Source of the DNA: an uncultured Roseburia sp.
GTDB taxonomy: Bacteria > Bacillota > Clostridia > Lachnospirales > Lachnospiraceae
NCBI GenBank assembly: GCA_947062675.1
Contig: CAMSQM010000007.1
Coordinates: 1 to 64,000 of the forward strand
Reading direction: 5' to 3'
Length of the DNA: 64,000 bases
In this document: in pieces, positions 17,319 through 30,192 of the stretch
Layout: every line of letters begins with the position of its first letter
Position numbering within the stretch: the first letter of the stretch is position 1
Position numbers and translations under genes: made by a program
The notes under the pieces: generated by a model
What the model saw: only the letters and a program-made list of their open reading frames with translations
Databases searched by the model: none
Told to the model about the DNA's origin: nothing

Positions 17319-18674
17319 ATGGACAGCATTTTAAAAAAATGGGACGAGATATTATTTACCGTCAAGACTGAACATGACATAAGTGACATTGCATTTGAAA
17401 CATTTATCCGACCTCTGGAGGTCTACGGGATTACCGGTCACATTCTTTATATCCTCGTTCCGTCTGAGCAGCTTGGCCTGAGCTATATCTCCAAAAAGTA
17501 TTATCTGCCGCTGAAGGTCGCCATCGCGGAGATCACAGGCACGGAGTATGAGATAAAGTTTCTTCTGCCGGAGCAGACAAAGAATATCCGCACAGGACAC
17601 AGCAAAGCAAAAACACCTGCTTTCGCTGACAAGCCCGACAAGTCCAATCTGAACCAGAACTACACATTTGACACTTTTGTCGTCGGAAGCAACAATCGTT
17701 TTGCACATTCCGCCTCGCTTGCCGTGGCAGAATCACCCGGAGAGGCGTACAACCCTCTCTATGTCTACGGCGGACCCGGACTTGGCAAAACGCATCTGAT
17801 GCACTCCATCGGCCACTTTATTCTGGAACGGGATCCAAACGCCAGAATCATCTATGTAACTTCCGAGGAATTTACCAACGAAGTGATCGAGTCCATCCGG
17901 AGCGGTAATGCCGCCGCAATGAACAAGCTGCGTGAAAAATACCGGACGATCGATGTACTGATGATTGACGATATTCAGTTTATTATAGGAAAAGAGAGCA
18001 CACAGGAAGAGTTTTTCCACACATTCAACGCCCTGCACTCCGCGGGCAAACAGATTATCCTGACCTCCGACAAGCCGCCGAAGGAAATGGAGACGCTGGA
18101 AGAGAGGATACGCTCCCGCTTTGAGTGGGGGCTGATGGCTGACATCGGAACGCCCGACTATGAGACGCGCATGGCGATTCTCCGGAAAAAAGTCGAGTCA
18201 GACGATATGCTTTTAAGCGACGATATCTTAAATTACATCGCCACCAACATCAAATCCAACATCCGCGAACTGGAAGGAGCCCTCAACAAACTGCTCGCAT
18301 TTTCCAATCTTGAAAAGACAGAGATCACTCTGGATATTGCCATAAAGGAGCTTTCCAACATTATCACACCGGACAAGTCAAGAGAGATCACACCACAGCT
18401 CGTAATCGAAGTCGTATCGGAACATTTTCAGATTTCCCTTGCCCAGATGATATCCAAAAACCGCAGCAGCGCTATTGTGAGGCCGCGGCAGATTGCCATG
18501 TACCTGTGCAAGAACATGACTGACACCCCTCTGGAATCTATTGGAGCTGTACTCGGAGGGCGCGATCACTCTACTATTATACATGGTGTCCAGAAGATTT
18601 CAGATGAATATGAATCAAACGAAAATACCAGAAATCTGATAGAGACCATCAAGAAAAAGATTAACCCGAACTGA
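17319..18674 (+). CDS. dnaA: Chromosomal replication initiator DnaA
   Basis: 451 residues with GGGGG 3 bases ahead of ATG. Domain I (1-80), a short linker (about 85-115), AAA+ domain III with Walker A GGPGLGKTHL (151-160), Walker B VLMIDDIQF and sensor motifs, and C-terminal domain IV with the DnaA signature GGRDHSTIIHGVQKI. Binds DnaA boxes on both sides of its own gene and melts the origin. The gene is flanked by box clusters, making the origin bipartite. Confidence 0.98.
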   Translation: MDSILKKWDEILFTVKTEHDISDIAFETFIRPLEVYGITGHILYILVPSEQLGLSYISKKYYLPLKVAIAEITGTEYEIKFLLPEQTKNIRTGHSKAKTPAFADKPDKSNLNQNYTFDTFVVGSNNRFAHSASLAVAESPGEAYNPLYVYGGPGLGKTHLMHSIGHFILERDPNARIIYVTSEEFTNEVIESIRSGNAAAMNKLREKYRTIDVLMIDDIQFIIGKESTQEEFFHTFNALHSAGKQIILTSDKPPKEMETLEERIRSRFEWGLMADIGTPDYETRMAILRKKVESDDMLLSDDILNYIATNIKSNIRELEGALNKLLAFSNLEKTEITLDIAIKELSNIITPDKSREITPQLVIEVVSEHFQISLAQMISKNRSSAIVRPRQIAMYLCKNMTDTPLESIGAVLGGRDHSTIIHGVQKISDEYESNENTRNLIETIKKKINPN

Positions 18675-18871
18675 TTTCCACAGTTCATCCAGATAAAATC
18701 CGCAGGCTTTACACACAGTTATCCGGTTCATTTTTTTCCTGAACCTCTTAAAAATACAGGGCCCGGGGAGTTATACACATATACACAGCCTATATTAATA
18801 AGACTCTGAAATATATTATAAATATATTAATACAGTTCACCGCCACTTTGGAAGGAGAGTTACCTGCACTT
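18675..18871. other. oriC: oriC, right part: DnaA boxes and AT-rich unwinding region between dnaA and dnaN
   Basis: About 200 non-coding bases with box-like TTATCCGGT (18719-18727) and TTATACACA (18771-18779, a full match to TTATNCACA), followed by an almost pure A/T stretch at 18787-18836. The layout (boxes, then AT-rich DNA downstream of dnaA) matches bipartite Firmicute origins in which unwinding occurs between dnaA and dnaN. Confidence 0.75.
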
Positions 18872-19984
18872 ATGAAACTGATCTGTTCAAGAACAAATCT
18901 GCTGCACGGTGTAAATATCGTATCAAAGGCAGTTCCCACAAGAACGACAATGCCGATTCTGGAATGTATCCTGATCGACGCATCCGCCAGTGAAATCAAA
19001 CTGACAGCCAACGATATGGAACTTGGCATCGAGACAAGAATCGAGGGAACTATTGCTGAGAGAGGAGTAATTGCGCTCGACGCAAAAGTATTTTCCGAAA
19101 TTGTCCGCAAACTGCCTGACAATGACGTAAAGATTGAAACGGATGATTCCTTAAAGACAACAATCACCTGTGAGAAAGCAAAATTTAACATTGTCGGAAA
19201 ATCAGGAGAAGATTTTTCTTATCTTCCCATGATTGAGAGAAATACTTCAATCACGATTTCACAGTTTACGCTGAAAGAAGTGATCCGTCAGACTATTTTT
19301 TCGATTGCGGACAATGATAATAATAAAATTATGACGGGAGAGTTGTTTGAAATCGATGAAAATCATTTAAAAGTCGTTTCACTGGACGGACACCGGATTT
19401 CCATCCGCAATATTGAACTCAGAGACAGTTATGATAAACGGAAAGTGATTGTTCCGGGAAAAACACTGCAGGAGGTCAGCAAGATCCTGCCGGGAGGTGT
19501 GGAGGAGGATGTAAATATTTTCCTGTCGGAAAATCATATTGTTTTTGAGTTTGACCAGACGCTTGTTGTTTCGAGGCTGATCGAGGGAGAGTATTTCCGG
19601 ATTGAACATATGCTTTCTTCTGATTATGAGACAAAGATCAGAATCAGTAAGCGGGAGCTTCTGGACTGTATCGATCGCGCTACGCTTCTGGTCAAAGAGG
19701 GAGATAAAAAGCCTATTATCATGAATGTGACCGATGAAAGTATGGAACTTAAGATTAACTCTTTTATTGGTTCCATGAAGGAAGATATCGATATCCGGAA
19801 AGAGGGAAAAGATATCCTGATTGGATTTAATCCGAAGTTTTTTATTGATGCGCTGCGTGTCATCGACGAGGAGGAGGTCGTCCTTTATATGGTGAATCCC
19901 AAGGCGCCCTGCTTTATCCGGGATGATGACGGGGTGTTCCTGTATCTGATTCTCCCGGTAAATTTTAATGCGGCAGGCGCCTGA
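18872..19984 (+). CDS. dnaN: DNA polymerase III beta subunit (sliding clamp)
   Basis: 370 residues from ATG 18872; an upstream in-frame TTG at 18848 lies on the ribosome site (AAGGAGA), so the ATG is preferred although its spacing is long (about 13 bases). Three clamp domains; MKLICSRTNLLHGVNIVSKAV at the start, TMPILECILI, and the C-terminal YLILPVNF. It holds polymerase on DNA. Confidence 0.97.
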   Translation: MKLICSRTNLLHGVNIVSKAVPTRTTMPILECILIDASASEIKLTANDMELGIETRIEGTIAERGVIALDAKVFSEIVRKLPDNDVKIETDDSLKTTITCEKAKFNIVGKSGEDFSYLPMIERNTSITISQFTLKEVIRQTIFSIADNDNNKIMTGELFEIDENHLKVVSLDGHRISIRNIELRDSYDKRKVIVPGKTLQEVSKILPGGVEEDVNIFLSENHIVFEFDQTLVVSRLIEGEYFRIEHMLSSDYETKIRISKRELLDCIDRATLLVKEGDKKPIIMNVTDESMELKINSFIGSMKEDIDIRKEGKDILIGFNPKFFIDALRVIDEEEVVLYMVNPKAPCFIRDDDGVFLYLILPVNFNAAGA

Positions 19985-20045
19985 TAAAATCAGTGATGTG
20001 TGATTATGATTGAGAGAGTTCAGGCAGAACAGGATGGTGAGGAAC

Positions 20046-20257
20046 ATGATAAGGGTAAATATCCGGAAAGAAGAGGAATATATTAAGCTCGGGCAGGCGC
20101 TGAAAAAAGCGGGTCTCGTCGGATCAGGCGTGGAAGCAAAGTTCCTGATTCAGGACGGTCTTGTGCGTGTCAACGGGGAGGTGGAATTCCAGCGCGGGAA
20201 AAAGCTTTATGACGGGGATGTGGTCACATATGACGGGGAGACGCTGAAAATTAAAAA

Positions 20258-20261
<4 letters not shown>
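20046..20261 (+). CDS. S4-domain RNA-binding protein (YaaA/RlbA-like)
   Basis: 71 residues from ATG 20046 (start at 20034 is possible; neither has ideal ribosome-site spacing). The whole protein is one S4 domain: IKLGQALKKAGLVGSGVEAKFLI, then GLVRVNGEVEFQRGKKLYDGDVV. The length equals Bacillus YaaA. The position between dnaN and recF is conserved in Firmicutes; the role is thought to be RNA binding, possibly in ribosome assembly. Its stop overlaps the recF ATG (ATGA). Confidence 0.88.
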
Positions 20262-23292
<3,031 letters not shown>

Positions 23293-23316
23293 CAGACATA
23301 AATGGAGATGTGACAG

Positions 23317-25980
23317 ATGGATGACAAAATTTTTGACCAGCCTGGCGGCATTGATAAGGTGACAGAAGTAGATCTGAAAAAGACGATGGAAGAATCCTAC
23401 ATCGATTATGCCATGAGCGTTATCGCCCAGCGCGCACTTCCCGATGTGCGGGACGGCTTAAAGCCGGTACAGCGCCGCGTCCTGTATTCCATGATCGAGC
23501 TCAACAACGGACCGGATAAGCCGCACCGCAAATGTGCGCGTATTGTCGGGGATACGATGGGAAAATATCATCCGCACGGAGACAGTTCGATTTACGGGGC
23601 GCTGGTAAATATGGCGCAGGAATGGTCGTTCCGCTATCCGCTTGTGGACGGACATGGAAATTTTGGCTCGGTCGACGGGGATGGCGCTGCGGCCATGCGT
23701 TATACGGAGGCGCGTCTGAGTAAGATTTCGATGGAAATGCTCGCGGATATCGGCAAAGATACCGTGAATTTTGCGCCGAACTTCGACGAGACGGAAAAAG
23801 AGCCGACAGTTCTTCCTTCCCGTTATCCGAATCTTCTGGTAAACGGGACAACAGGGATCGCCGTCGGAATGGCTACGAATATTCCGCCGCACAATCTCCG
23901 TGAGGTGATTGACGGAGTCGTAAAAATCATCGACAATCAGGTGCTTTATGACCGTGAGACTGAGATAGAGGAGCTGCTCGCCATCGTAAAAGGACCGGAT
24001 TTTCCGACCGGCGGAACAATCTTAGGGACTGCCGGAATCAACGAGGCCTACCGCACCGGGCGCGGAAAAGTGCGCGTGCGGGCCGTCACGGACATCGAGC
24101 CGATGGCAAACGGGAAGAACCGTATTGTTGTCACGGAACTTCCGTATATGGTAAACAAAGCCCGCCTGATTGAGAAAATAGCGGAACTGGTGCGTGATAA
24201 AAAGGTTGACGGTATCACGGATCTCAGGGATGAGTCAGACCGGCAGGGAATGCGTGTATGCATTGAACTGCGCCGGGATGTCAATCCGAATGTCATATTG
24301 AATCTTCTCTATAAGCACACACAGCTTCAGGACACATTTGGTGTGATCATGATCGCACTTGTCAATAACGAACCGAAGGTTCTGAACCTGTTTCAGATTC
24401 TGAATTATTATCTGCTGCATCAGAAGGATGTCGTCACACGGCGGACAAAATATGAGCTGAACAGGGCGCAGGAGAGGGCACATATTCTGCAGGGTCTGCT
24501 GACTGCGCTTGATCATATCGACGAAGTGATCAGCATTATCCGCAGCAGCCGCAGTACGCCGGAGGCGAAAGAACGGCTGATGGAGCGTTTTTTACTGACG
24601 GAGGTACAGGCGCAGGCAATTGTTGATATGCGTCTGCGCGCGCTGACAGGTCTGGAACGCGAAAAGCTGGAGGCGGAGTACGCTGAGCTGATGGAACGCA
24701 TCGGCGAACTGCAGGCGATTCTCGCGGATGAAAAGCGTCTTCTCGGCGTGATAAGGGAGGAAATCCTTGTCATTGCAGAGAAATTCGGAGATGACAGGCG
24801 CACGGCGATCGGTTTTGATGAGTATGATATTTCGATGGAAGATCTGATTCCGGTGACAAACACCGTAATCACAATGACCAGGCTTGGATACATCAAGCGC
24901 ATGAGTCTTGATAATTTCCGCGCCCAGAACCGTGGTGGCAAGGGTATCCGGGGTATGGAAACGATCGGGGATGACTATATTGAAGAACTGCTGATGACGA
25001 CTTCTCATCATTATATGATGTTTTTTACAAGCACTGGGCGTGTTTATCGCATGAAAGCGTATGAGATTCCGGAGGCGGGACGAACGGCGCGGGGAACCGC
25101 AATTATCAATCTGCTCCAGCTTCAGCCCGGTGAAAAAATTACAGCTGTGATTCCGATCCGTGAGTATACCGAGGGACATTTTCTGTTTATGGCGACCAGG
25201 AGGGGAATTGTAAAGAAAACGCCGATCACGGATTACGCAAATGTTCGCAAAACGGGGCTTGCAGCGATCAGTCTGCGCGAGGATGACGAGCTGATCGAGG
25301 TCAAAAAAACAGATAACAATCAGGATATCTTTCTTGTCACAAAGTACGGTCAGTGCATCCGTTTCCGGGAGACCGATGTCCGCAAAACAGGCAGGATGTC
25401 GATGGGTGTTATCGGAATGAATCTTGCGGACGGTGATGAGGTGATCGGAATGCAGATGGAATCCCAGGGAGAATCTCTTCTGATTGTCTCGGAGAGAGGG
25501 CTGGGAAAATGTACCATGATCTCCGAATTTTCAGCCCAGAACCGCGGCGGCAAGGGAGTCAAATGTTATAAAATCACGGAAAAGACCGGAAATATCGTCG
25601 GTGTGAAAGCTGTCAATCTGGACGACGAAATTATGCTGATCACAACCGAGGGAATTATTATCCGGATCAAGGTGAGCGATACGACACTGCTTGGGCGTAT
25701 AACTTCCGGCGTCAAACTGATAAATCTGGATGAAAATGTGACGGTTGCGAGCATTGCAAAGGTGAAAGAGGATAAGAGCCTTCTGGAGGAAGCGGATACA
25801 CTGGAGCTTCTGACTGACGAGGAGGAAGCCAGGAGTGTGGCAAAGGCTGCGGAGAATGCAAAGAAGGCTGCCGGCAGGATTACGGAGACGAATGAAGAAT
25901 TGATGAAAGAATTGCTTGAGAGGGCAGAGGCAGATCAGGAAAAGGAAGAGGAGGAAGAGCTGCCGGAGGAACCTTCATGA
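23317..25980 (+). CDS. gyrA: DNA gyrase subunit A
   Basis: 887 residues. Catalytic Tyr129 in RYTEARLSK. The quinolone-determining segment reads [13 protein letters not shown], with Gly94 where Escherichia coli has Asp87. The C-terminal DNA-wrapping domain starts with the GyrA-box variant QNRGGKG (near 530); the same heptad recurs near 744 in another blade. The acidic C-terminal tail (about 845-887, [13 protein letters not shown]) is longer than average. A terminator follows at 26027-26070. Confidence 0.98.
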   Translation: MDDKIFDQPGGIDKVTEVDLKKTMEESYIDYAMSVIAQRALPDVRDGLKPVQRRVLYSMIELNNGPDKPHRKCARIVGDTMGKYHPHGDSSIYGALVNMAQEWSFRYPLVDGHGNFGSVDGDGAAAMRYTEARLSKISMEMLADIGKDTVNFAPNFDETEKEPTVLPSRYPNLLVNGTTGIAVGMATNIPPHNLREVIDGVVKIIDNQVLYDRETEIEELLAIVKGPDFPTGGTILGTAGINEAYRTGRGKVRVRAVTDIEPMANGKNRIVVTELPYMVNKARLIEKIAELVRDKKVDGITDLRDESDRQGMRVCIELRRDVNPNVILNLLYKHTQLQDTFGVIMIALVNNEPKVLNLFQILNYYLLHQKDVVTRRTKYELNRAQERAHILQGLLTALDHIDEVISIIRSSRSTPEAKERLMERFLLTEVQAQAIVDMRLRALTGLEREKLEAEYAELMERIGELQAILADEKRLLGVIREEILVIAEKFGDDRRTAIGFDEYDISMEDLIPVTNTVITMTRLGYIKRMSLDNFRAQNRGGKGIRGMETIGDDYIEELLMTTSHHYMMFFTSTGRVYRMKAYEIPEAGRTARGTAIINLLQLQPGEKITAVIPIREYTEGHFLFMATRRGIVKKTPITDYANVRKTGLAAISLREDDELIEVKKTDNNQDIFLVTKYGQCIRFRETDVRKTGRMSMGVIGMNLADGDEVIGMQMESQGESLLIVSERGLGKCTMISEFSAQNRGGKGVKCYKITEKTGNIVGVKAVNLDDEIMLITTEGIIIRIKVSDTTLLGRITSGVKLINLDENVTVASIAKVKEDKSLLEEADTLELLTDEEEARSVAKAAENAKKAAGRITETNEELMKELLERAEADQEKEEEEELPEEPS

Positions 25981-26026
25981 CCGGAATTGTTTTAAGGAGC
26001 ATTTTGAAAAAAGAAGATGGCAGAAG

Positions 26027-26070
26027 AATAAGAGCGGATTTCCGGCAGGCAGTCCGCTCTTATTCCGTTT
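26027..26070 (+). terminator. Terminator of the dnaA-gyrA group
   Basis: A perfect 12-bp stem AATAAGAGCGGA/TCCGCTCTTATT with a 14-base loop, 47 bases past the gyrA stop, followed by CCGTTTTATCT. Confidence 0.8.
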
Positions 26071-26160
26071 TATCTCAATGCCGGTATGCGGTTTTTGAAA
26101 AACCAGGCTTTCCGGAGCAGGTCCTGCGATCACGTGGAAAATGAGTTTTGTCCCGGACTA

Positions 26161-26404
26161 TTTACATTCCGTGGAACAGATGTTATAGTAAATCCGGTGG
26201 GCAGCGACACTGCGCGGATCATATTCTCCACACAGAAATGATACCGCAAAGATCTGCGCGCCATATCGGGAAAGATGAATAAAACGATCGGGAGATTGCC
26301 TGTATCCGGCGGCGTACAGTGACCGGGGTTCCGGAGCTGATACGGCGGGGAATGGGATGATCGCATACTGCTTCCGGAAGGGGGCGTTCGTCAGATTGGA
26401 CAGT
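26161..26404 (+). promoter_or_regulatory. Probable promoter and long leader of the pantothenate operon
   Basis: TTTACA (26161-26166), 17 bases, TATAGT (26184-26189) would start a transcript with a leader of about 210 bases before the DUF2520 gene. The leader is GC-rich and has several short complementary segments (CCGG repeats), but I cannot assign it to an RNA family. The rest of the 25981-26160 gap holds the gyrA terminator and nothing else I recognise. Confidence 0.45.
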
Positions 26405-27301
26405 ATGCAGATTGGTTTTATCGGCGCCGGGAAAGCCGGCGTATCACTTGGAAAATATTTTAAGGAAAAGGGCGTCAGCGTAGGAGGTTATTACAGCAAA
26501 AGCCCTGAGTCTGCCCGCTGGGCGGCAGATTTTACAGAGACGACACAATATGAATGTTTGCAGGATATTATAAGCAGCTGCGATCTGCTTTTATTTACCG
26601 TACCGGATGGTGTGATCGGGGAAGTCTGGGAACAGGCCATGCCGTACATTTCCGGTAAAATCGTCGGTCACTGCAGCGGTCTTCACAGTTCGAAAATCTT
26701 TTCTGATGCAGGTAAGGTTAAATGCCGCGCCTGTTCCATACATCCTCTTTCTGCGATCAGCAGCAGGGAGAGCTCTTATAAGGAGCTTTCCGGTGTGCTC
26801 TTTACGCTCGAGGGAGAGGAGACAGTGATCCCCATTATTGAGAAAATGTTCCGGGATATGGGAAACCGGACAAGAATTATTTCAGCGGAAAACAAAATAA
26901 AATACCACGCCGCCGCCGCGCTTGCATCCAATTATATGACGGGCCTTTTTTCCATGGCGCAGAGCCTGTTTCTGGAATGCGGGTTTGAGGAAAAAGAGGC
27001 GGAGAGGGAACTGTATGCGCTGTCGAAAGGCAATCTGGACCATATCAGGAATCAGGGATGTGTGGATGCCCTGACGGGTCCTGTGGAGCGGAATGACGCC
27101 TGTACAGTGAAAAAACATCTGGATGCCCTGGATCCCGGAATGAGGGAAGTATACCGGAAAAATGCGCAGTATCTGGTCACTCTGGCGGAACGGAAGCATC
27201 CGGGGAGGGATTATACCGCGGTCAGGGAGATCTGCGGCAGTATGGAAGGAAAACAGAAAGAATATGCACAGACAGCAGGTGCGGAAATGAGGAAGCTATG
27301 A
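26405..27301 (+). CDS. Rossmann-fold / DUF2520 dehydrogenase-like protein
   Basis: 298 residues from ATG 26405; weak ribosome site. The N-terminal NAD(P)-binding Rossmann domain ([19 protein letters not shown], then GYYSKS and [11 protein letters not shown]) is followed by an all-helical C-terminal DUF2520 domain with [12 protein letters not shown]-like [16 protein letters not shown] near 180 and TGPVERND near 228. The architecture is that of ketopantoate reductase and 6-phosphogluconate dehydrogenase relatives. Its stop overlaps the panB start (ATGA), so it is coupled to pantothenate synthesis. No other panE-like gene is in this window, so a ketopantoate reductase role is a reasonable inference but unproven. 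Confidence 0.8.
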   Translation: MQIGFIGAGKAGVSLGKYFKEKGVSVGGYYSKSPESARWAADFTETTQYECLQDIISSCDLLLFTVPDGVIGEVWEQAMPYISGKIVGHCSGLHSSKIFSDAGKVKCRACSIHPLSAISSRESSYKELSGVLFTLEGEETVIPIIEKMFRDMGNRTRIISAENKIKYHAAAALASNYMTGLFSMAQSLFLECGFEEKEAERELYALSKGNLDHIRNQGCVDALTGPVERNDACTVKKHLDALDPGMREVYRKNAQYLVTLAERKHPGRDYTAVREICGSMEGKQKEYAQTAGAEMRKL

Positions 27302-28125
27302 AGAATACAATACTTACACTTCAGAAGTGCAAAGAGAACCATGAAAAGACCGTTATGGTGACAGCCTATGATTATACCACGGCAAAGATTATGGATGAGT
27401 CGGGCGTAAATATGATCCTGGTGGGCGATTCGCTCGGCATGACGATGCTCGGCTATGAGGATACGCTTTCTGTCACGATGGAAGACATGATTCATCACTC
27501 GGCAGCCGTGGCGAGGGGAATTGAGAGTGCGTTTCTGGTGACGGATATGCCGTTTATGTCGTATCAGACATCTGTCTACGATGCGGTTGTAAATGCCGGA
27601 AGACTTATGAAAGAAGGGAGGGCCAATGCAGTCAAGCTGGAGGGAGGAGCAGAATTTGCACCGCATATTGAGGCAATCGTTAAGGCCTCAATCCCGGTTG
27701 TGGCCCACATCGGGCTGACGCCGCAGTCAGTCAATGCGTTCGGTGGTTTTAAGGTTCAGGGAAAAGACGAGGCGGCCGCGAAAAAGCTGATTTCAGATGC
27801 AAAAACACTGGAGGAAGCCGGCGCCTGCATGGTGGTGATGGAATGTGTGCCCGCTAAGCTTGCAAAGATTGTCACGGAATCACTGAAGATTCCGACGATC
27901 GGAATCGGCGCTGGGCCGCACTGCGACGCACAGGTGCTGGTCTATCAGGATCTGCTGGCGCTGTACGGCGGATTTAAGCCAAAGTTTGTCAAAGTGTTTG
28001 CGAACGCAGGGGATGTGATGCGCGAGGGAATGAGGGCTTACATAAAAGAGACAAAAGAAGGTACATTTCCCGCGGAGGAGCACTGTTTTAAAATCGAGGA
28101 TTCGGTGATAGAAAAACTGTACTGA
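27298..28125 (+). CDS. panB: 3-methyl-2-oxobutanoate hydroxymethyltransferase
   Basis: 275 residues. TIM-barrel PanB with [30 protein letters not shown] (metal-binding Asp), the VKLEGG loop, GHIGLTPQS-type [15 protein letters not shown] and the catalytic Glu in VMECVPA. Makes ketopantoate from 2-oxoisovalerate and methylene-tetrahydrofolate. Second gene of the operon, coupled to DUF2520. Confidence 0.96.
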   Translation: MKNTILTLQKCKENHEKTVMVTAYDYTTAKIMDESGVNMILVGDSLGMTMLGYEDTLSVTMEDMIHHSAAVARGIESAFLVTDMPFMSYQTSVYDAVVNAGRLMKEGRANAVKLEGGAEFAPHIEAIVKASIPVVAHIGLTPQSVNAFGGFKVQGKDEAAAKKLISDAKTLEEAGACMVVMECVPAKLAKIVTESLKIPTIGIGAGPHCDAQVLVYQDLLALYGGFKPKFVKVFANAGDVMREGMRAYIKETKEGTFPAEEHCFKIEDSVIEKLY

Positions 28126-28170
28126 AAACATAGCGGGATGAAAAAATTCAGGGCAGAGAGGGAGGAATAT

Positions 28171-29013
28171 ATGCAGATTGCAGTGACAATAGAAGAAGTA
28201 AGAAAACAGGTCCGTGCGTGGAAGCAGGAGGGATTAACGGTGGGTCTGGTGCCGACAATGGGGTATCTGCACGAAGGTCACACCAGTCTGATGGACGCGG
28301 CGCGGGAAAATGACAGGATTGTCGTCAGCATATTTGTCAATCCGATGCAGTTCGGGCCGAATGAGGATCTTGCCAGCTATCCAAGAGATCTGAAACATGA
28401 TGTGGAGCTGTGTGAGAAACATGGCGTGGATCTGGTATTTCATCCGTCGCCGGAGGAGATGTACGGGGGAGAATTTTATTCCTATGTGGATATGAACGTG
28501 CTGACGCAGGAACTCTGCGGGCTGAGCAGACCGGTACATTTCAGGGGTGTGTGTACGGTGGTGACAAAGCTCTTCAATATTGTGACACCGGACAGAGCAT
28601 ATTTCGGGCAGAAAGATGCGCAGCAGCTTGCAGTCATCCGGCGCATGGTAAAAGATCTGAACATGCCGCTCACCGTCGTCGGATGTCCGATTATCCGTGA
28701 GGCCGACGGACTCGCGAAAAGTTCACGCAATACTTATCTTACGCCGGAAGAGAGAACAGCGGCGCTCGTTTTAAGCCGCTCCGTTTTCCTTGGAAAGGAA
28801 ATGGCGGAACAGGGGGAGAAGGACTGTGGAAAAATCACGTCCGCGATGACTGCGCTGATCAGAAAGGAGCCTCTGGCGGAGATCGACTATGTAAAGATAG
28901 TGGATGCGGATACGATGCAGCAGGTGGAAGAAATCAGGGGAGCGGTTCTCGGAGCAGTCGCGGTGAGAATCGGTACCACCAGACTGATTGATAACTTTAT
29001 GACAGGGATATAA
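28171..29013 (+). CDS. panC: Pantothenate synthetase
   Basis: 280 residues from ATG 28171 (GGAGG 5 bases ahead), the usual length. [14 protein letters not shown] carries the HxGH nucleotidyl-transfer motif; [21 protein letters not shown] and the KMSKS-like SSRNTYL follow. Joins pantoate and beta-alanine with ATP. Confidence 0.96.
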   Translation: MQIAVTIEEVRKQVRAWKQEGLTVGLVPTMGYLHEGHTSLMDAARENDRIVVSIFVNPMQFGPNEDLASYPRDLKHDVELCEKHGVDLVFHPSPEEMYGGEFYSYVDMNVLTQELCGLSRPVHFRGVCTVVTKLFNIVTPDRAYFGQKDAQQLAVIRRMVKDLNMPLTVVGCPIIREADGLAKSSRNTYLTPEERTAALVLSRSVFLGKEMAEQGEKDCGKITSAMTALIRKEPLAEIDYVKIVDADTMQQVEEIRGAVLGAVAVRIGTTRLIDNFMTGI

Positions 29014-29044
29014 AAGGGAAGATGGCAGGGGAAGCGAAAAGATT

Positions 29045-29431
29045 ATGACGATCACAATGTTAAAAGCAAAGATACACCGGGCTACTGTGACGCAGGCGGA
29101 GCTGGACTATGTGGGCAGCATTACCGTGGACGCCGCTCTGCTCGCAGAATCCGGGATTCTGGAATATGAAAAAGTACAGATAGTGGATGTGAATAATGGT
29201 GCCCGTTTTGAGACATACACGATTGCCGGGGATCCAGGGAGCGGCGTTATGTGTTTAAACGGGGCGGCGGCCCGTATGGTGCAGCCCGGCGATAAAATTA
29301 TTCTGATGGCTTACGCGCAGGTGACGCCGGAGGAGGCGGAAGAGATGCGGCCGAAAGTCCTCTTTGTGGATGAACATAACAGGATTACGGAAGTTACAGA
29401 TTACGAGAAACACGGACTCATCCGCCATTAG
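29045..29431 (+). CDS. panD: Aspartate 1-decarboxylase proenzyme
   Basis: 128 residues; ATG 29045 or 29057. Self-cleaves at the Gly-Ser bond of DYVGSITVD to form the pyruvoyl group; also NNGARFETY and [17 protein letters not shown]. Supplies beta-alanine to PanC, completing the operon DUF2520-panB-panC-panD. No terminator is obvious before the riboswitch that follows. Confidence 0.95.
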   Translation: MTITMLKAKIHRATVTQAELDYVGSITVDAALLAESGILEYEKVQIVDVNNGARFETYTIAGDPGSGVMCLNGAAARMVQPGDKIILMAYAQVTPEEAEEMRPKVLFVDEHNRITEVTDYEKHGLIRH

Positions 29432-29489
29432 GATATACGAACCGGATAAGCTTAAAAACAGAGTTGACGAACCGGCCGGGAAAGATTAT

Positions 29490-29596
29490 GATAGTACCGG
29501 ATTGTCCGGGGAAACAGGGGAAGATCCTGTGCGAGCCCGTCGCCGTGAGGTATTGCAGAATACTGTCAGCCTGACCGGAATTAAGCCACGTTCCGG
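29490..29596 (+). ncRNA. Cobalamin riboswitch
   Basis: The conserved core is visible: GGGGAAACAGGGGAAG, then ATCCTGTGCGAGCCCG and TCGCCGTGA (consensus GGGAA..GGUG..AAUCC..GC.G.CCCGCCACUGUGA), with ACAGG/CCTGT pairing as the P5-like arm, and a divergent B12-box (GTCAGCCTGACCGG). Flanking CCGG segments can close the outer stem. It sits 140-247 bases upstream of a DUF4430 lipoprotein and ECF S-component pair, which makes B12 control sensible. The exact limits are estimated. The remainder of the 29432-29736 gap shows a second imperfect inverted repeat (CGGATGA ... TCATCCG, 29631-29670) that may be the expression platform. Confidence 0.72.
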
Positions 29597-29736
29597 AAAA
29601 AAGTCATTGGAATAATCATTCTGAGAAGGCCGGATGACAGAATGCCAAGCCGGAATATCCGGATCATCCGATCCCTGAACTGATACCGCGGGCGCCGGTT
29701 TTTACGGGGAAATATATCATAAGGAGAATTGCGGAT

Positions 29737-30192
29737 ATGCAGATGAATTGCAGGAAGAAAATGTTGTCATTCATCCTCTGTATGGTGCTGACTGTGGCTG
29801 TGGCGCTGTGTACAACGGGTTGTAATGGCGGTAAAGAGACACAGGATCCGGCTGGTACAGGGCAGAATACCTGGGAAGACGGGAGTGTGATCGGCGAGGG
29901 AAGCAGGGAATTTTCCCTTACCGTCACTGACAAAGACGGGAAGGAAACACATCTTACCGTCCGCACTGAAAAAGAGACTGTCGGCGAGGCGCTGACGGAA
30001 CACGGGGTGATTGCCGGGGAGGACAGTGAGTACGGCCTGTTTGTGAAAACAGTCAACGGCCTCACGGTGGATTACGACGCGGACGGAGCTTACTGGGCAT
30101 TTTATGTCAATGATGAGTATGCGCAGACAGGCGTCGACAGCACGGCCATAGCGGAGGGCGAGAGCTATTCCTTTAAGGTGGAACAGGGTTGA
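29737..30192 (+). CDS. DUF4430 (transcobalamin-like) lipoprotein
   Basis: 151 residues with AAGGAG ahead. A signal peptide with lipobox ending CTTGC (Cys about 29) puts it on the outer face of the membrane. A short polar linker is followed by a DUF4430 domain (about 50-151) with the signature DGAYWAFYVNDEYAQTGVD...EGESYSFKVEQ. This domain resembles the C-terminal domain of transcobalamin/intrinsic factor. Downstream of a cobalamin riboswitch and coupled to an ECF S component, it is likely to capture cobalamin or a related corrinoid. Confidence 0.82.
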   Translation: MQMNCRKKMLSFILCMVLTVAVALCTTGCNGGKETQDPAGTGQNTWEDGSVIGEGSREFSLTVTDKDGKETHLTVRTEKETVGEALTEHGVIAGEDSEYGLFVKTVNGLTVDYDADGAYWAFYVNDEYAQTGVDSTAIAEGESYSFKVEQG

